Shown piece after piece: positions 17,061 through 24,208 of a stretch of 32,372 nt of DNA; within the stretch, counting starts at the first letter, position 1, and the number at the start of each line of letters is the position of its first letter. The position numbers and the translations under genes are program-made. This DNA is from an uncultured Butyrivibrio sp. (GTDB taxonomy: Bacteria > Bacillota > Clostridia > Lachnospirales > Lachnospiraceae). The stretch is from contig CAJTON010000002.1 in NCBI GenBank assembly GCA_910577605.1, positions 108,434-140,805 on the forward strand, given 5' to 3'. The notes beneath the pieces are model-generated. The model made no database searches and had not been told where the DNA came from. It saw nothing but the letters and a program-made list of their open reading frames with translations.

Positions 17061-18053
17061 TTATTCCGCAAGGCTTTTGAGATATTCCACGATCTCCGCC
17101 TTGTTTTCAGCCGAATCGTCGACTGCAACGGCAAAACGCCCGAAAACAGCGTCTACGGGATAAGATACCTCGCTTCCGTTCTCGGTATACGGAGTATAGT
17201 TCCAGTCAATATCCGCAACATATCCGGTCACGGCATTGTTTGCGAGAACGCTCTTATACGCAAGACCCGCGCCGTAGCTGTCTATATTTTCGTCGCTGAA
17301 AGTAAATTTGTCCAGCGTATTAAAATAGAAAATGCTTATTTTACCGTACTTCTTCGCCTCCGAGCCGAACTCCGCATAATATTTGTAATTGTCCACATCT
17401 ACATAATCGCCCGCTTCCTCGTCCCATTCGGAGCCGGGACCTTCTACAAAGTACTGCGTATTGAGATTTTCAGAAGCAAGATCCGCCGCGCTCAGATAGC
17501 CTTTATCCTTAAGGCGTACCGCCAGTTCGTCCGCTCCCGTCATATATTTTGCTTTTTCGGGCGCGGAAGTTACAAGCTTGTCAAAAGCCTCCTTAGCTTT
17601 CGTCTTTATATCTTCGCTTACGTCGTTTCTAAAGCCGAGTCCGAACATTCCCTTGTATGTATCGAGCTTAAGAACCGCCATTCCGCCTTCATACACAAGC
17701 GTCGCGCCGTTTAGCTTCATATCGGACCACGCGGACACATTTTCGCCGTCTATATCAAACCATATCAGATATACTCCGTCGTAGTCCCTTGCGATATCCG
17801 CCGTAAAAACAGCCTCGGCGTATTTGTCGTTTGTCGTATTGTCGAACCAGTAGCCTTTTTCGGTATTAATGTCTTTATAGCTCTCCGTATCGGAAATAGC
17901 TCCGCTTGACTTGAGCATACCGGCAACCTCGTCGAATGAAGCGGTGTACGCGTTCAGCTTGTCATTCCCGCCCGATTTGGACGTGCAGCCGCCAAACACA
18001 GCTGTTAGTGTAAATATTGCGCAGATAACTGCGATTACCCTGAATTTTTTCAT
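17061..18053 (-). CDS. Secreted lipoprotein with two copies of an unrecognised domain
   Basis: A 330-residue protein with a lipoprotein signal peptide (basic MKK, hydrophobic core, FGGC with lipidated Cys23), so it is anchored outside the membrane. The mature part holds two diverged copies of one domain (~39-161 and ~174-328). Each starts with a helix resembling ADELAVRLKDKGYL, has an acidic/aromatic middle (YDGVYLIWFDIDG or YGKISIFYFNTLD), and ends with a helix of the AKEAFDKL or AEIVEYLKSL kind. A third copy is the membrane-anchored protein at 12990-13487. It is not a recognisable solute-binding protein. RBS AAGGAG precedes ATG 18053. It lies 32 bases after thioredoxin and ahead of the ABC exporter; it may be its cargo, a periplasm-side partner or an immunity protein. 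Confidence 0.85.
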   Translation of the reverse strand: MKKFRVIAVICAIFTLTAVFGGCTSKSGGNDKLNAYTASFDEVAGMLKSSGAISDTESYKDINTEKGYWFDNTTNDKYAEAVFTADIARDYDGVYLIWFDIDGENVSAWSDMKLNGATLVYEGGMAVLKLDTYKGMFGLGFRNDVSEDIKTKAKEAFDKLVTSAPEKAKYMTGADELAVRLKDKGYLSAADLASENLNTQYFVEGPGSEWDEEAGDYVDVDNYKYYAEFGSEAKKYGKISIFYFNTLDKFTFSDENIDSYGAGLAYKSVLANNAVTGYVADIDWNYTPYTENGSEVSYPVDAVFGRFAVAVDDSAENKAEIVEYLKSLAE

Positions 18054-18085
18054 TTTGATGTTCTCCTTAAAGTTTTATTTTATGT

Positions 18086-18403
18086 TTACGAATATAAATA
18101 ACGTCCTATCCACTCCGAAAGCTCCGAATTATCCATGTATCCGAGCTTTCTGTCCAAAACGGCGCCGTCCCTTACGAGAAGGAGCGTGGGAACCGCCCTG
18201 ACATCATATTTCTCAGCCGTTTCGGTATTCTGCGTGGTATTTAATTCAATGAAATCCACAAACGGCATCTCCGCCTCAACATTTTTTATCGTTTCCGCCA
18301 AAAGCCTGCACGGTCCGCAGTTTTCGCCGTAAAAATCCACAACATAGAAGCCGTTTTCAATACTGTTCTCAAAATCCGCGTCGTTTCTTTCCAAAATAGC
18401 CAT
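18086..18403 (-). CDS. Thioredoxin-like protein
   Basis: A 105-residue thioredoxin fold with the redox motif C29-G-P-C32 and the cis-Pro72 (RAVPTLLLV). The usual Trp before the motif is replaced (GENCGPC instead of WCGPC). No signal peptide is seen, so it acts in the cytoplasm, reducing disulfides of a partner. It lies 44 bases after the prolyl isomerase gene and 32 before the lipoprotein gene, with AAGGAG as RBS. Its placement in this operon suggests a dedicated substrate instead of the housekeeping thioredoxin role, although a general role cannot be excluded. Confidence 0.88.
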   Translation of the reverse strand: MAILERNDADFENSIENGFYVVDFYGENCGPCRLLAETIKNVEAEMPFVDFIELNTTQNTETAEKYDVRAVPTLLLVRDGAVLDRKLGYMDNSELSEWIGRYLYS

Positions 18404-18447
18404 TTTTTTATCTGCTCCTTTCCCTGTCTGCGTACCCGCAGAGCGTT

Positions 18448-19278
18448 TTATACTTCTGTATTCTCCTCTAGCTTTTCCGCGAGATATAAAACGGCGTCGT
18501 AGCTAAGACCGTTGATAAGCTCAGGCGTAAGCGGCTGACTTTCGCTGTCTTTTCCCTGCCAATACAGATAAAGCAGCGACGAAGAAAGCTGCTCCCGGAG
18601 CATTTCGTTGAGCATACGCCGAAAATCTTCGATCGTGGGCTGACCGACCACACCCATCAGTTTTTCGCTGTCAAAATCGTCAAAGACCTCTCCCTGCTCC
18701 TCTGCAATTCTGCGGCAGCGCTCCATCTCGCTTTCAATGAGAAACGATACCTCGTCACCGTCAAGCTCGAACACGCTCTCTGCAATCATCCCGTTCAGGC
18801 AGTCGTATGCAGTTTCCCGCGCGTTCTTTTTGAGATTCTCAAGGCGAATGCTACGCTTGTATTCTTCGGCGTTATGAATGCCCTCCAATCCTGCTCGCTC
18901 AACAAGCTCGTCGGAAAGCGGCGGCACCCACAGCCTCTGAATATCTTTTACGAAAACCGAAATATCTCCTTCCGAGGAATGCGCTACTGTATATGTTTCT
19001 CCCAGTCTTTTTCCCAAAAGAGCCTTCTCAAGCTCCTTGTCGAACAGCCCTTTCCCCACGTTTATTTTGATCCGCCGGTTAAAAAAAGGTTCCTCCGATG
19101 TCAGCTCAAGGTCCGCGATATCGCCGGACTCTACCGTCTGCTGTGCGCGGTATTCTCTGTATCCAAGGCAGAACTGCTCCGTCTGTTTTTCTATTTCTTC
19201 TTCGTCCGTCTCCGGACGCCATTTGCCGTTTCCGACAAAATCCTCAAGCAAAGCCGGAGCGATCAATTTTGAGCGCAT
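18448..19278 (-). CDS. Trigger-factor-like peptidyl-prolyl isomerase/chaperone
   Basis: About 276 residues. The N-terminal part matches the start of the trigger factor PPIase region (ETDEEEIEKQ..., then VESGDIADLELTSE and KGLFDKELEKALLGKRLGETYTV). The C-terminal half is the helical trigger factor C-domain (ENLKKNARETAYDCL, FLIESEMERCRRI, then MLREQLSSSLLYLYWQGK). The ribosome-binding N-domain of true trigger factor (~430 residues) is absent, so it is a specialised chaperone. No signal peptide is visible. The start is uncertain: ATG 19278 is given, TTG 19287 is possible, and neither has a clear RBS; the predicted promoter would give a leader of only ~15 bases. It is the first gene of the operon that continues through thioredoxin, lipoprotein and ABC exporter. 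Confidence 0.78.
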   Translation of the reverse strand: MRSKLIAPALLEDFVGNGKWRPETDEEEIEKQTEQFCLGYREYRAQQTVESGDIADLELTSEEPFFNRRIKINVGKGLFDKELEKALLGKRLGETYTVAHSSEGDISVFVKDIQRLWVPPLSDELVERAGLEGIHNAEEYKRSIRLENLKKNARETAYDCLNGMIAESVFELDGDEVSFLIESEMERCRRIAEEQGEVFDDFDSEKLMGVVGQPTIEDFRRMLNEMLREQLSSSLLYLYWQGKDSESQPLTPELINGLSYDAVLYLAEKLEENTEV

Positions 19279-19299
19279 GGCATACAAGTTTTCATTCTG

Positions 19300-19328
19300 A
19301 TGTTATACAAAAACAAATTTCCGGTCAA
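19300..19328 (-). promoter_or_regulatory. Predicted promoter of the PPIase-thioredoxin-ABC operon
   Basis: On the minus strand, TTGACC (19323-19328) and TAACAT (19300-19305) lie 17 bp apart, just downstream of the Nudix terminator and a short distance before the PPIase gene. TATAAC two bases upstream is an alternative -10. Confidence 0.5.
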
Positions 19329-19390
19329 CCGTTATGCGCTATCCTGTACATTAACGCGCCTAATCTGTCGCTCTTACGTCCTCCCTGTTC

Positions 19391-19426
19391 AAAATAAAAA
19401 CCTCGGGGCATTACCCCCAAGGTTTT
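19391..19426 (-). terminator. Terminator of the GNAT-GNAT-Nudix operon
   Basis: On the minus strand, AAAACCTTGGGG pairs with CCCCGAGGTTTT (one T-G pair) around GTAATG, followed by TATTTTG. It lies 36 bases after the Nudix stop. Confidence 0.88.
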
Positions 19427-19461
19427 GCATAAATATTTATTTTCAGCTGATTATTCTGTTT

Positions 19462-19998
19462 TTAGCGCAGCTTCGTATCCTCCCTCATAAATCCGCCCAT
19501 GCTGTCCCTCATAGCAAACAGAAGCTTTATAAGGCTTTTTTTGTACGGGATAAATTCTCCCGCGTCTATCATGTCAAGAATGCCCTCCTCGCTGCGCCAC
19601 GAAGCGGACTGTACCTCCTCGTACTGCAATTTCAGCTCCGACAGATCGACATCCTTTTCAACCAAATACATGTCGTCAAAGCCTGACGGAAAATGCACCG
19701 TCAGGGAAGGTCTTTTATCCTCAAAGGAAAGCTCTATTCCCAATTCCTCAAAAAGCTCTCTCGCCGCTGCCGTCCGGCTCGTATCGCCCGAAACGGCGCT
19801 GCCCCCAACGGTGATGTCCCACATATTCGGCCAGCCCTCCTTGAACGGCTGTCGCTGCTGTATCAGCATTTCGCCCTTGCTGTTGAATATGCACACATGC
19901 ACAACCAAATGATAAAAGTCCTCCGGTATCTTATCTCCCCGAACCATTGTCCGGCCTGTCCTTTCACGTTCAACCGTGTATAAATCCCATAATTCCAT
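19462..19998 (-). CDS. Nudix hydrolase (isopentenyl-diphosphate isomerase-like)
   Basis: A 178-residue cytoplasmic Nudix protein. The Nudix box runs from GSAVSGD to RELFEELGI, with Asp at the position usually held by the first Glu; the metal-binding REXXEE core is intact. The N-terminus (MELWDLYTVERERTGRTMVRG) and LVVHVCIFNSKGEMLIQQR resemble Nudix proteins of the IDI/YfcD type. The true substrate cannot be told from sequence: such proteins hydrolyse nucleoside diphosphate derivatives, and an isomerase role is not supported by specific motifs. It follows a GNAT gene by 22 bases and is the last gene of its operon. Confidence 0.88.
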   Translation of the reverse strand: MELWDLYTVERERTGRTMVRGDKIPEDFYHLVVHVCIFNSKGEMLIQQRQPFKEGWPNMWDITVGGSAVSGDTSRTAAARELFEELGIELSFEDKRPSLTVHFPSGFDDMYLVEKDVDLSELKLQYEEVQSASWRSEEGILDMIDAGEFIPYKKSLIKLLFAMRDSMGGFMREDTKLR

Positions 19999-20020
19999 TC
20001 CTTATCCTCCCGTACTTATG

Positions 20021-20518
20021 TTAAAAATATTTTTCCATCAGATAAAATTTTCCCTTGCGCCAGTCACAGCAGCCGACTCTCGCATAACCCAAAGAATCGT
20101 AGAGCTTTAAGGCAAAAGGATTGTCAGAAAATACGTCAAGTCTGACAGAATGAATATCCGCCTTCCTGAGAACTTCTTCAATGTACAGCAGCGTCTGCTT
20201 CGCAATCCCCTTATTCTGAAAATCAGGCTCCACGCACAGCCTGTGGACCGCACAGAATGGCTCGTCCTCTTTTTGCCATTTGCCGCGCGCATACTGTGCG
20301 TCGCACTCTTTATTCAGAGTATACAAAACCGCCATTCTACCGTTTATAAACCCCGCATAAAGCTGACCTTTCTTTATGTCCTCCAAAAAATCCTCTCTGA
20401 CCGGATATATCTCGTCCCACTGAAAAATCCCGTTTTGCACAAGCGTATCCTTGACGCGCCCGACCAAACCGCAGATTTCATCAATTTCGTCCGTCGTCGC
20501 TTTTTTGTATGTTATCAT
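20021..20518 (-). CDS. GNAT-family N-acetyltransferase
   Basis: A 165-residue GNAT protein. The acetyl-CoA-binding segment is visible as HRLCVEPDFQNKGIAKQTLLYIEE (Q/R-x-x-G-x-A type), followed by the typical SVRLDVFSDNPFALKLYDSLGYARVG end. Acetyl acceptors are probably a small molecule, but none can be named. Its ATG lies 3 bases after the stop of the upstream acetyltransferase gene, with AAGGAG inside that gene's end, so the two are translationally coupled. Confidence 0.9.
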   Translation of the reverse strand: MITYKKATTDEIDEICGLVGRVKDTLVQNGIFQWDEIYPVREDFLEDIKKGQLYAGFINGRMAVLYTLNKECDAQYARGKWQKEDEPFCAVHRLCVEPDFQNKGIAKQTLLYIEEVLRKADIHSVRLDVFSDNPFALKLYDSLGYARVGCCDWRKGKFYLMEKYF

Positions 20519-20521
20519 CGC

Positions 20522-21028
20522 TCACTCCTTCAAAAGCCCGTACATTCTCATATCCAGCACCCTGCCGTTTTTGACCGCGTTGCCGCGCAGCACGCCTTCA
20601 AAAATAAAGCCAGCTTTCTCAAGTACGCGGCAGGAGGCTTTGTTGTAAGCGAACGGCTCCGCAAATATCCTGATAATGTCCGTGTTTTCAAACACATACC
20701 GGCACGCCTGCTTCACGGCGCTTGTGGCGATTCCCTTTCCCCAATACGGCTCTCCTATATAGTAGCCCATTTCGGCGGTCCTGAAATGAATGTTTTCCTG
20801 CCTGAACACTCCGATACTGCCGACCGCCTTACCGTCGGCCTCGATCGCGAAAGCAAAGGTTTTCGTACTGTCCGCGGCAAGCATTGCGCGGATAAATTCC
20901 TCCGCGTCTTTTTCTGTATAAGGATAAGGCAGACCGTCGCGCAGATTGTCAAGAATATTCCTGTTGTCAAGCAGCGCCGCTAACGCTGTCTTATCCTCAA
21001 TTCTCCATTTTCTGAGCCTGCATTCCAT
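20522..21028 (-). CDS. RimJ/RimL-type GNAT N-acetyltransferase
   Basis: A 168-residue acetyltransferase of the RimJ/RimL/YjcK group, recognised by LRKWRIEDKTALAALLDN, the helix with PYPYTEKDAEEFI, AEMGYYIGEPYWGKGIATSAVK (acetyl-CoA loop) and ASCRVLEKAGFIFEGVLR. It probably acetylates a protein N-terminus, an amine metabolite or an antibiotic; the target is unknown. The start at 21028 (GGAGGGGAG before ATG) is chosen over a longer in-frame start that would run through the promoter. First gene of a three-gene operon with a second GNAT and a Nudix protein. Confidence 0.88.
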   Translation of the reverse strand: MECRLRKWRIEDKTALAALLDNRNILDNLRDGLPYPYTEKDAEEFIRAMLAADSTKTFAFAIEADGKAVGSIGVFRQENIHFRTAEMGYYIGEPYWGKGIATSAVKQACRYVFENTDIIRIFAEPFAYNKASCRVLEKAGFIFEGVLRGNAVKNGRVLDMRMYGLLKE

Positions 21029-21059
21029 CACCGCTCCCCTCCGCGTCTTTTTATTTTTT

Positions 21060-21088
21060 ACTATACAACACCCTAAGAAAAATATCAA
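21060..21088 (-). promoter_or_regulatory. Predicted promoter of the GNAT-GNAT-Nudix operon
   Basis: TTGATA (21083-21088) and TATAGT (21060-21065) with a 17-bp spacer on the minus strand, 32 bases before the first gene's ATG. Confidence 0.65.
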
Positions 21089-21162
21089 CTTTTGTAGGCT
21101 TAGCTTAACAGTTTTTGCAAATCTTCCCATATGTCTTTTATTACGCATAAAACAATTTTAAA

Positions 21163-21200
21163 AGCCCGAAAAATCCTCCGTTCAGAGTTTTTTTCGGGCT
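21163..21200 (-). terminator. Terminator of the Ntn-hydrolase gene
   Basis: A perfect 11-bp stem, AGCCCGAAAAA / TTTTTCGGGCT, with a 16-base loop, followed on the minus strand by TTTAAAATTG. It lies 62 bases past the hydrolase stop. Confidence 0.8.
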
Positions 21201-21261
21201 TATCATAAATTTACGCATTAATGCTTTCAGTTAAATTTTCCTTTAAAATATCCATATATTT

Positions 21262-22494
21262 TCAGTCGTCAAATCCCATTCTGAACACCGCGTCAGGATC
21301 GTCGTAATTCTCGTTCGGGATCCACATCATCGTCTTATCTGTAAGATTGTAAACGACGCTGTGCACCGTACAGGAATTGCTGTCGTCGTTATTCCAGCTT
21401 CGTCTGCCGACAATGCGCAGAATCTCCATCGCGCCCCATTCGTCCTTCACAACGCCGTCTGTTTTATTCAGCTCTTCGTAGATTCTCTCGTACCTGTCGT
21501 ATCCTTTTTTGTCTTCCGAAGCAGAACCGTCATAATATCCCGGCTGAATGATAAAGTTAGTGACGACCTGATAATCCGTACTGCCTTCCATTTCGCCGAT
21601 ATGGGAATCCTCGTCGTTATACGTCACCTTTAACTCCCTTTTGGAGCCGTCATTATCGTCGGTATCCTTTTGCGCGACCCATTCAAGAACGGCGCTTTTC
21701 CCGCTCGCGTCCGCAACCATATAATGATAGGAAGTATTCGCCGAATCGTGCAGGTCGTAAGAGGAAGCGATCTCGACCGCCTCCTCCACGCTGTCCGCGT
21801 AATCAAGAATAAGGCGGAGAAGCGTCGTCGAGGTAAAATCGGGCTTGTCGGTGTTCTGGTCGGTAGCAACTGTTTTATCTCCGCCCTGATACGTCATGTA
21901 TATACCGCAGCTTACGCCGGCATCGTTTATTCCGTCAAGCGGAGTATACGCGGCGGCAAGGCAGGTTATTTTATTCATCAGACCTTCCACGTCCTTATCC
22001 ACGTCCATGCCGACAAACTGAAGGTCCGCTGTCGATATAGTCGCGTGCCGTCCCTTTCCGCCCTCGGTGCGTACGATGCAGACGTTTGTCTTTGAGAAAT
22101 CGTAATTCCGTCCAAACAGCGAATCGCCGTCCTCGCTTTTTGCGGTGAACGAGGAGCACGCGATCTCGGAGCTTTCTATGCTCATGGGAATAAGTCCTTT
22201 TGTTATGTTTGACGTGATAAACGCGATAAGCTCCGCGTCGCTCTTTACGCCGCCCTGCTCAACGAATTTGTCAAGATAAAAGCCGCCCTTCACGTTCATG
22301 GTATACACCGCGCCGTCATGGTGGCTGTCGTTTCTTTCCCTCACAAGCTTCATGCTCAAAAGCGTGGCTATCTCGTTATGCCATACGGCATACACCGTGA
22401 CGCCGAGAATAAGAATTACCGATAAAAGCGCCGCTGTCACTCCTATAAGAAGCTTCTTCCATAACTTCATTTTTTGCTTTTTTGCTTTTTCCAT
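21262..22494 (-). CDS. Membrane-anchored Ntn hydrolase of the choloylglycine hydrolase / penicillin acylase family
   Basis: A 410-residue protein. A basic N-terminus and one membrane helix (~13-36) place the rest outside the cell. The catalytic domain starts at Cys113 (IACSSF); Arg129 and Asp132 (FGRNYDF) follow at +16 and +19, the same spacing as C2/R18/D21 of bile salt hydrolases, and N190 lies in DGINDAGVSCG. The ending with CTVHSVVYNLTDKTMMW is also typical. Such enzymes cleave amide bonds of conjugated bile acids, penicillin V or N-acyl amino acids by an N-terminal Cys nucleophile. Here the Cys is internal, so a ~112-residue N-terminal segment must be cut off or the enzyme works unconventionally. 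RBS AAGGAG. Transcribed alone from a promoter framed by two palindromes. The substrate cannot be assigned. Confidence 0.85.
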   Translation of the reverse strand: MEKAKKQKMKLWKKLLIGVTAALLSVILILGVTVYAVWHNEIATLLSMKLVRERNDSHHDGAVYTMNVKGGFYLDKFVEQGGVKSDAELIAFITSNITKGLIPMSIESSEIACSSFTAKSEDGDSLFGRNYDFSKTNVCIVRTEGGKGRHATISTADLQFVGMDVDKDVEGLMNKITCLAAAYTPLDGINDAGVSCGIYMTYQGGDKTVATDQNTDKPDFTSTTLLRLILDYADSVEEAVEIASSYDLHDSANTSYHYMVADASGKSAVLEWVAQKDTDDNDGSKRELKVTYNDEDSHIGEMEGSTDYQVVTNFIIQPGYYDGSASEDKKGYDRYERIYEELNKTDGVVKDEWGAMEILRIVGRRSWNNDDSNSCTVHSVVYNLTDKTMMWIPNENYDDPDAVFRMGFDD

Positions 22495-22515
22495 GTCTGA
22501 TCTCCTTGATTAGTT

Positions 22516-22531
22516 TGTTGATATATCAACA
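22516..22531. promoter_or_regulatory. Operator-like perfect 16-bp palindrome (downstream copy)
   Basis: TGTTGATATATCAACA is a perfect palindrome lying just downstream of the predicted transcription start of the Ntn-hydrolase gene. Its sister copy is 39 bp away, centre to centre. Confidence 0.75.
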
Positions 22532-22539
22532 TCTATAGG

Positions 22540-22568
22540 AATATAACATATGCTTGTTGATATGTCAA
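22540..22568 (-). promoter_or_regulatory. Promoter of the Ntn-hydrolase gene
   Basis: A near-consensus sigma-A promoter on the minus strand: TTGACA (22563-22568), 17 bp, TATATT (22540-22545). The -35 box lies inside the upstream palindrome, so a bound repressor would block it. Confidence 0.82.
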
Positions 22569-22570
22569 CA
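22555..22570. promoter_or_regulatory. Operator-like 16-bp palindrome (upstream copy, over the -35 box)
   Basis: TGTTGATATGTCAACA differs from the downstream copy at one base (A to G in the centre). It covers the whole -35 hexamer of the hydrolase promoter. The symmetry suits a MarR- or TetR-type repressor, which is not encoded nearby. Confidence 0.75.
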
Positions 22571-22584
22571 TTTATCCGGCAGCC

Positions 22585-22613
22585 TTGCAACATGATAAAA
22601 AAAGTGCTAAAAT
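22585..22613 (+). promoter_or_regulatory. Predicted promoter of the metF-metH operon
   Basis: TTGCAA (22585-22590), 17 bp, TAAAAT (22608-22613), about 60 bases before metF. The neighbouring palindrome ends 15 bases upstream of the -35 box, so its regulator might also touch this promoter. Confidence 0.6.
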
Positions 22614-22618
22614 ATATT

Positions 22619-22667
22619 CTCCGGCGGAACCATAATATTTCAACCGCCGTAAAACAAAGATTCGGAG
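22619..22667 (+). promoter_or_regulatory. Possible RBS-masking fold in the metF leader
   Basis: CGGCGG (22622-22627) can pair with CCGCCG (22644-22649), and CTCCG (22619-22623) is complementary to CGGAG (22663-22667), which is the metF ribosome binding site. The region is too short for a known SAM riboswitch and I recognise no class; pairing may be fortuitous. Confidence 0.3.
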
Positions 22668-22674
22668 TATTCTT

Positions 22675-23544
22675 ATGAAGCTTGATCAGATATTGGGTAA
22701 AGATAAAATAACGCTTTCGTTTGAGGTTTTTCCGCCTAAAACGGACGCGAACTATGATTCTGTGGAAAAGGCGGCTTTCGGCGTGGCAAAGCTTAACCCC
22801 AGCTATATGAGCGTTACATACGGCGCGGGCGGCAGCACCAGAAGCAACACCGTGAAAATAGCCGGCGGCATTCAGAACAGATACGGCGTGACGACGATCG
22901 CGCACCTTACCTGTGTAGGCGCGTCAAGGGCTGATATCCGAAACGCCCTCGGCGAAATGAAAGCGGCGGGAATAGAAAACGTGCTTGCGCTAAGAGGCGA
23001 CAAACCCAAGGATTTTGAGGGCGATCCCTTCACGGATTTTCACTACGCTTCGGAGCTTGTAAGCGAGATCAAAGCCTGCGGCGATTTCTGCGTGGGCGGG
23101 GCATGCTATCCCGAAGGTCATGTCGATTCGGTCAACAAAAAAGAGGACATACTTAATCTCAAGAAAAAGGTTGACGCGGGCTGCGAATTTCTTACTACGC
23201 AGATGTTTTTTGACAATAATATTTTCTATAATTTTTTATACAGAATAAGAGAGGCGGGCATAAATGTTCCAGTGATTCCTGGAATCATGCCGATAACCCG
23301 CGCCAATCAGGTTGTAAACGCCGTGAAGCTGTCGGGCTGCAACGTACCAGAAAGATTCAAAAGCATAGTGGACCGTTTCGGCGGCGAGCCCGCGGCAATG
23401 CAGCAGGCAGGAATCGCTTACGCAACCGACCAGATAATCGACCTCATCGCAAACGGCATCAACAATATCCATGTCTACTCGATGAATAAGGCAGAGGTCG
23501 CCGCAGGTATACAGAGCAACCTTTCGGAGATAGTAAAATGCTGA
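22675..23544 (+). CDS. metF: Methylenetetrahydrofolate reductase
   Basis: A 289-residue TIM-barrel flavoprotein that reduces 5,10-methylene-THF to 5-methyl-THF, the methyl donor for the methionine synthase encoded downstream. Visible family motifs are FEVFPPK with catalytic-region Glu17, MSVTYGAGGSTR, HLTCVG and LALRGDKP, plus GGACYPEGH and LTTQMFFDN later. The length fits bacterial MetF. It starts with ATG at 22675 after CGGAG and overlaps the next gene by 7 bases, so the methionine operon is coupled from its first gene. Confidence 0.95.
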   Translation: MKLDQILGKDKITLSFEVFPPKTDANYDSVEKAAFGVAKLNPSYMSVTYGAGGSTRSNTVKIAGGIQNRYGVTTIAHLTCVGASRADIRNALGEMKAAGIENVLALRGDKPKDFEGDPFTDFHYASELVSEIKACGDFCVGGACYPEGHVDSVNKKEDILNLKKKVDAGCEFLTTQMFFDNNIFYNFLYRIREAGINVPVIPGIMPITRANQVVNAVKLSGCNVPERFKSIVDRFGGEPAAMQQAGIAYATDQIIDLIANGINNIHVYSMNKAEVAAGIQSNLSEIVKC

Positions 23545-24176
23545 TAGATTTTAAGGAGGCCGCAAGGTATCTAGGCTACCGCCAAAACGAGCCGGACGCT
23601 ACGGTTTTAGAGCTTATGGAGGAATGCGCGGATGCCGTGCAGAAGGAATCCGAGCCAAGGCATATTTACAGACGTTTTACACTTGAAGTAAACGGCAATG
23701 TCATAAAAGCGGGCGGACTTGAAATGACAAGCCGCAATCTTTCCCGTAACCTTACGGGCTGCGGGGAGATCATTTTCTTTGCCGCCACGCTCGGAAACGG
23801 TCCCGATATGCTTATGAACCGCTATTCCAGACTTTCGATAAGCAAGGCGGCTGTATTGCAGGCAGTTGCGGCGGCGGCGATAGAGGGCTACTGCAACGAG
23901 TGCCAGCGCAATATTGAGGAATCGCTTGACGCCGAAAATATATATGTAAGACCGCGCTTCAGTCCGGGCTACGGCGATCTTCCGCTTACGCTCCAGCCGG
24001 ATTTTTTAAGAATACTCGATGCACCAAAAACCGTCGGCATCTATCTTTCGGAGGGCGGTGTCATGCTGCCGGAAAAATCCGTAACGGCGGTAATGGGGCT
24101 TAGCCGCGAAAACAGCAGGTGCCATATAGACGGCTGCGAAGCCTGTCCCAAAACGGATTGCGCTTACAGGCGTTAA
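23538..24176 (+). CDS. Stand-alone MetH reactivation-domain protein
   Basis: A 212-residue cytoplasmic protein resembling the SAM-binding activation domain at the C-terminus of E. coli MetH. The SAM-binding motif is visible as RPRFSPGYGDLPL. It would bind SAM and, with an electron donor, reductively methylate cob(II)alamin of MetH after accidental oxidation. The C-terminus adds a Cys cluster (CHIDGCEACPKTDCAYRR) common in clostridial versions; its role is unknown. It overlaps metF and lies 32 bases before metH, which lacks this domain, so the two proteins together equal a full MetH. Confidence 0.9.
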   Translation: MLIDFKEAARYLGYRQNEPDATVLELMEECADAVQKESEPRHIYRRFTLEVNGNVIKAGGLEMTSRNLSRNLTGCGEIIFFAATLGNGPDMLMNRYSRLSISKAAVLQAVAAAAIEGYCNECQRNIEESLDAENIYVRPRFSPGYGDLPLTLQPDFLRILDAPKTVGIYLSEGGVMLPEKSVTAVMGLSRENSRCHIDGCEACPKTDCAYRR

Positions 24177-24208
24177 TCCGGCATTAAAACATAATTAAGG
24201 AGATTTAC

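Noticed and set aside
19263..19295. Ten-codon mini-ORF with a Cys-x-x-Cys pair at the start of the PPIase gene, considered as a precursor peptide
   Set aside because: It overlaps the PPIase start, has no RBS and begins at or before the predicted transcription start.
22619..22674. SAM riboswitch before metF
   Set aside because: The leader is only ~60 bases and lacks the SAM-I core or any terminator switch; only a possible RBS-masking fold is noted.
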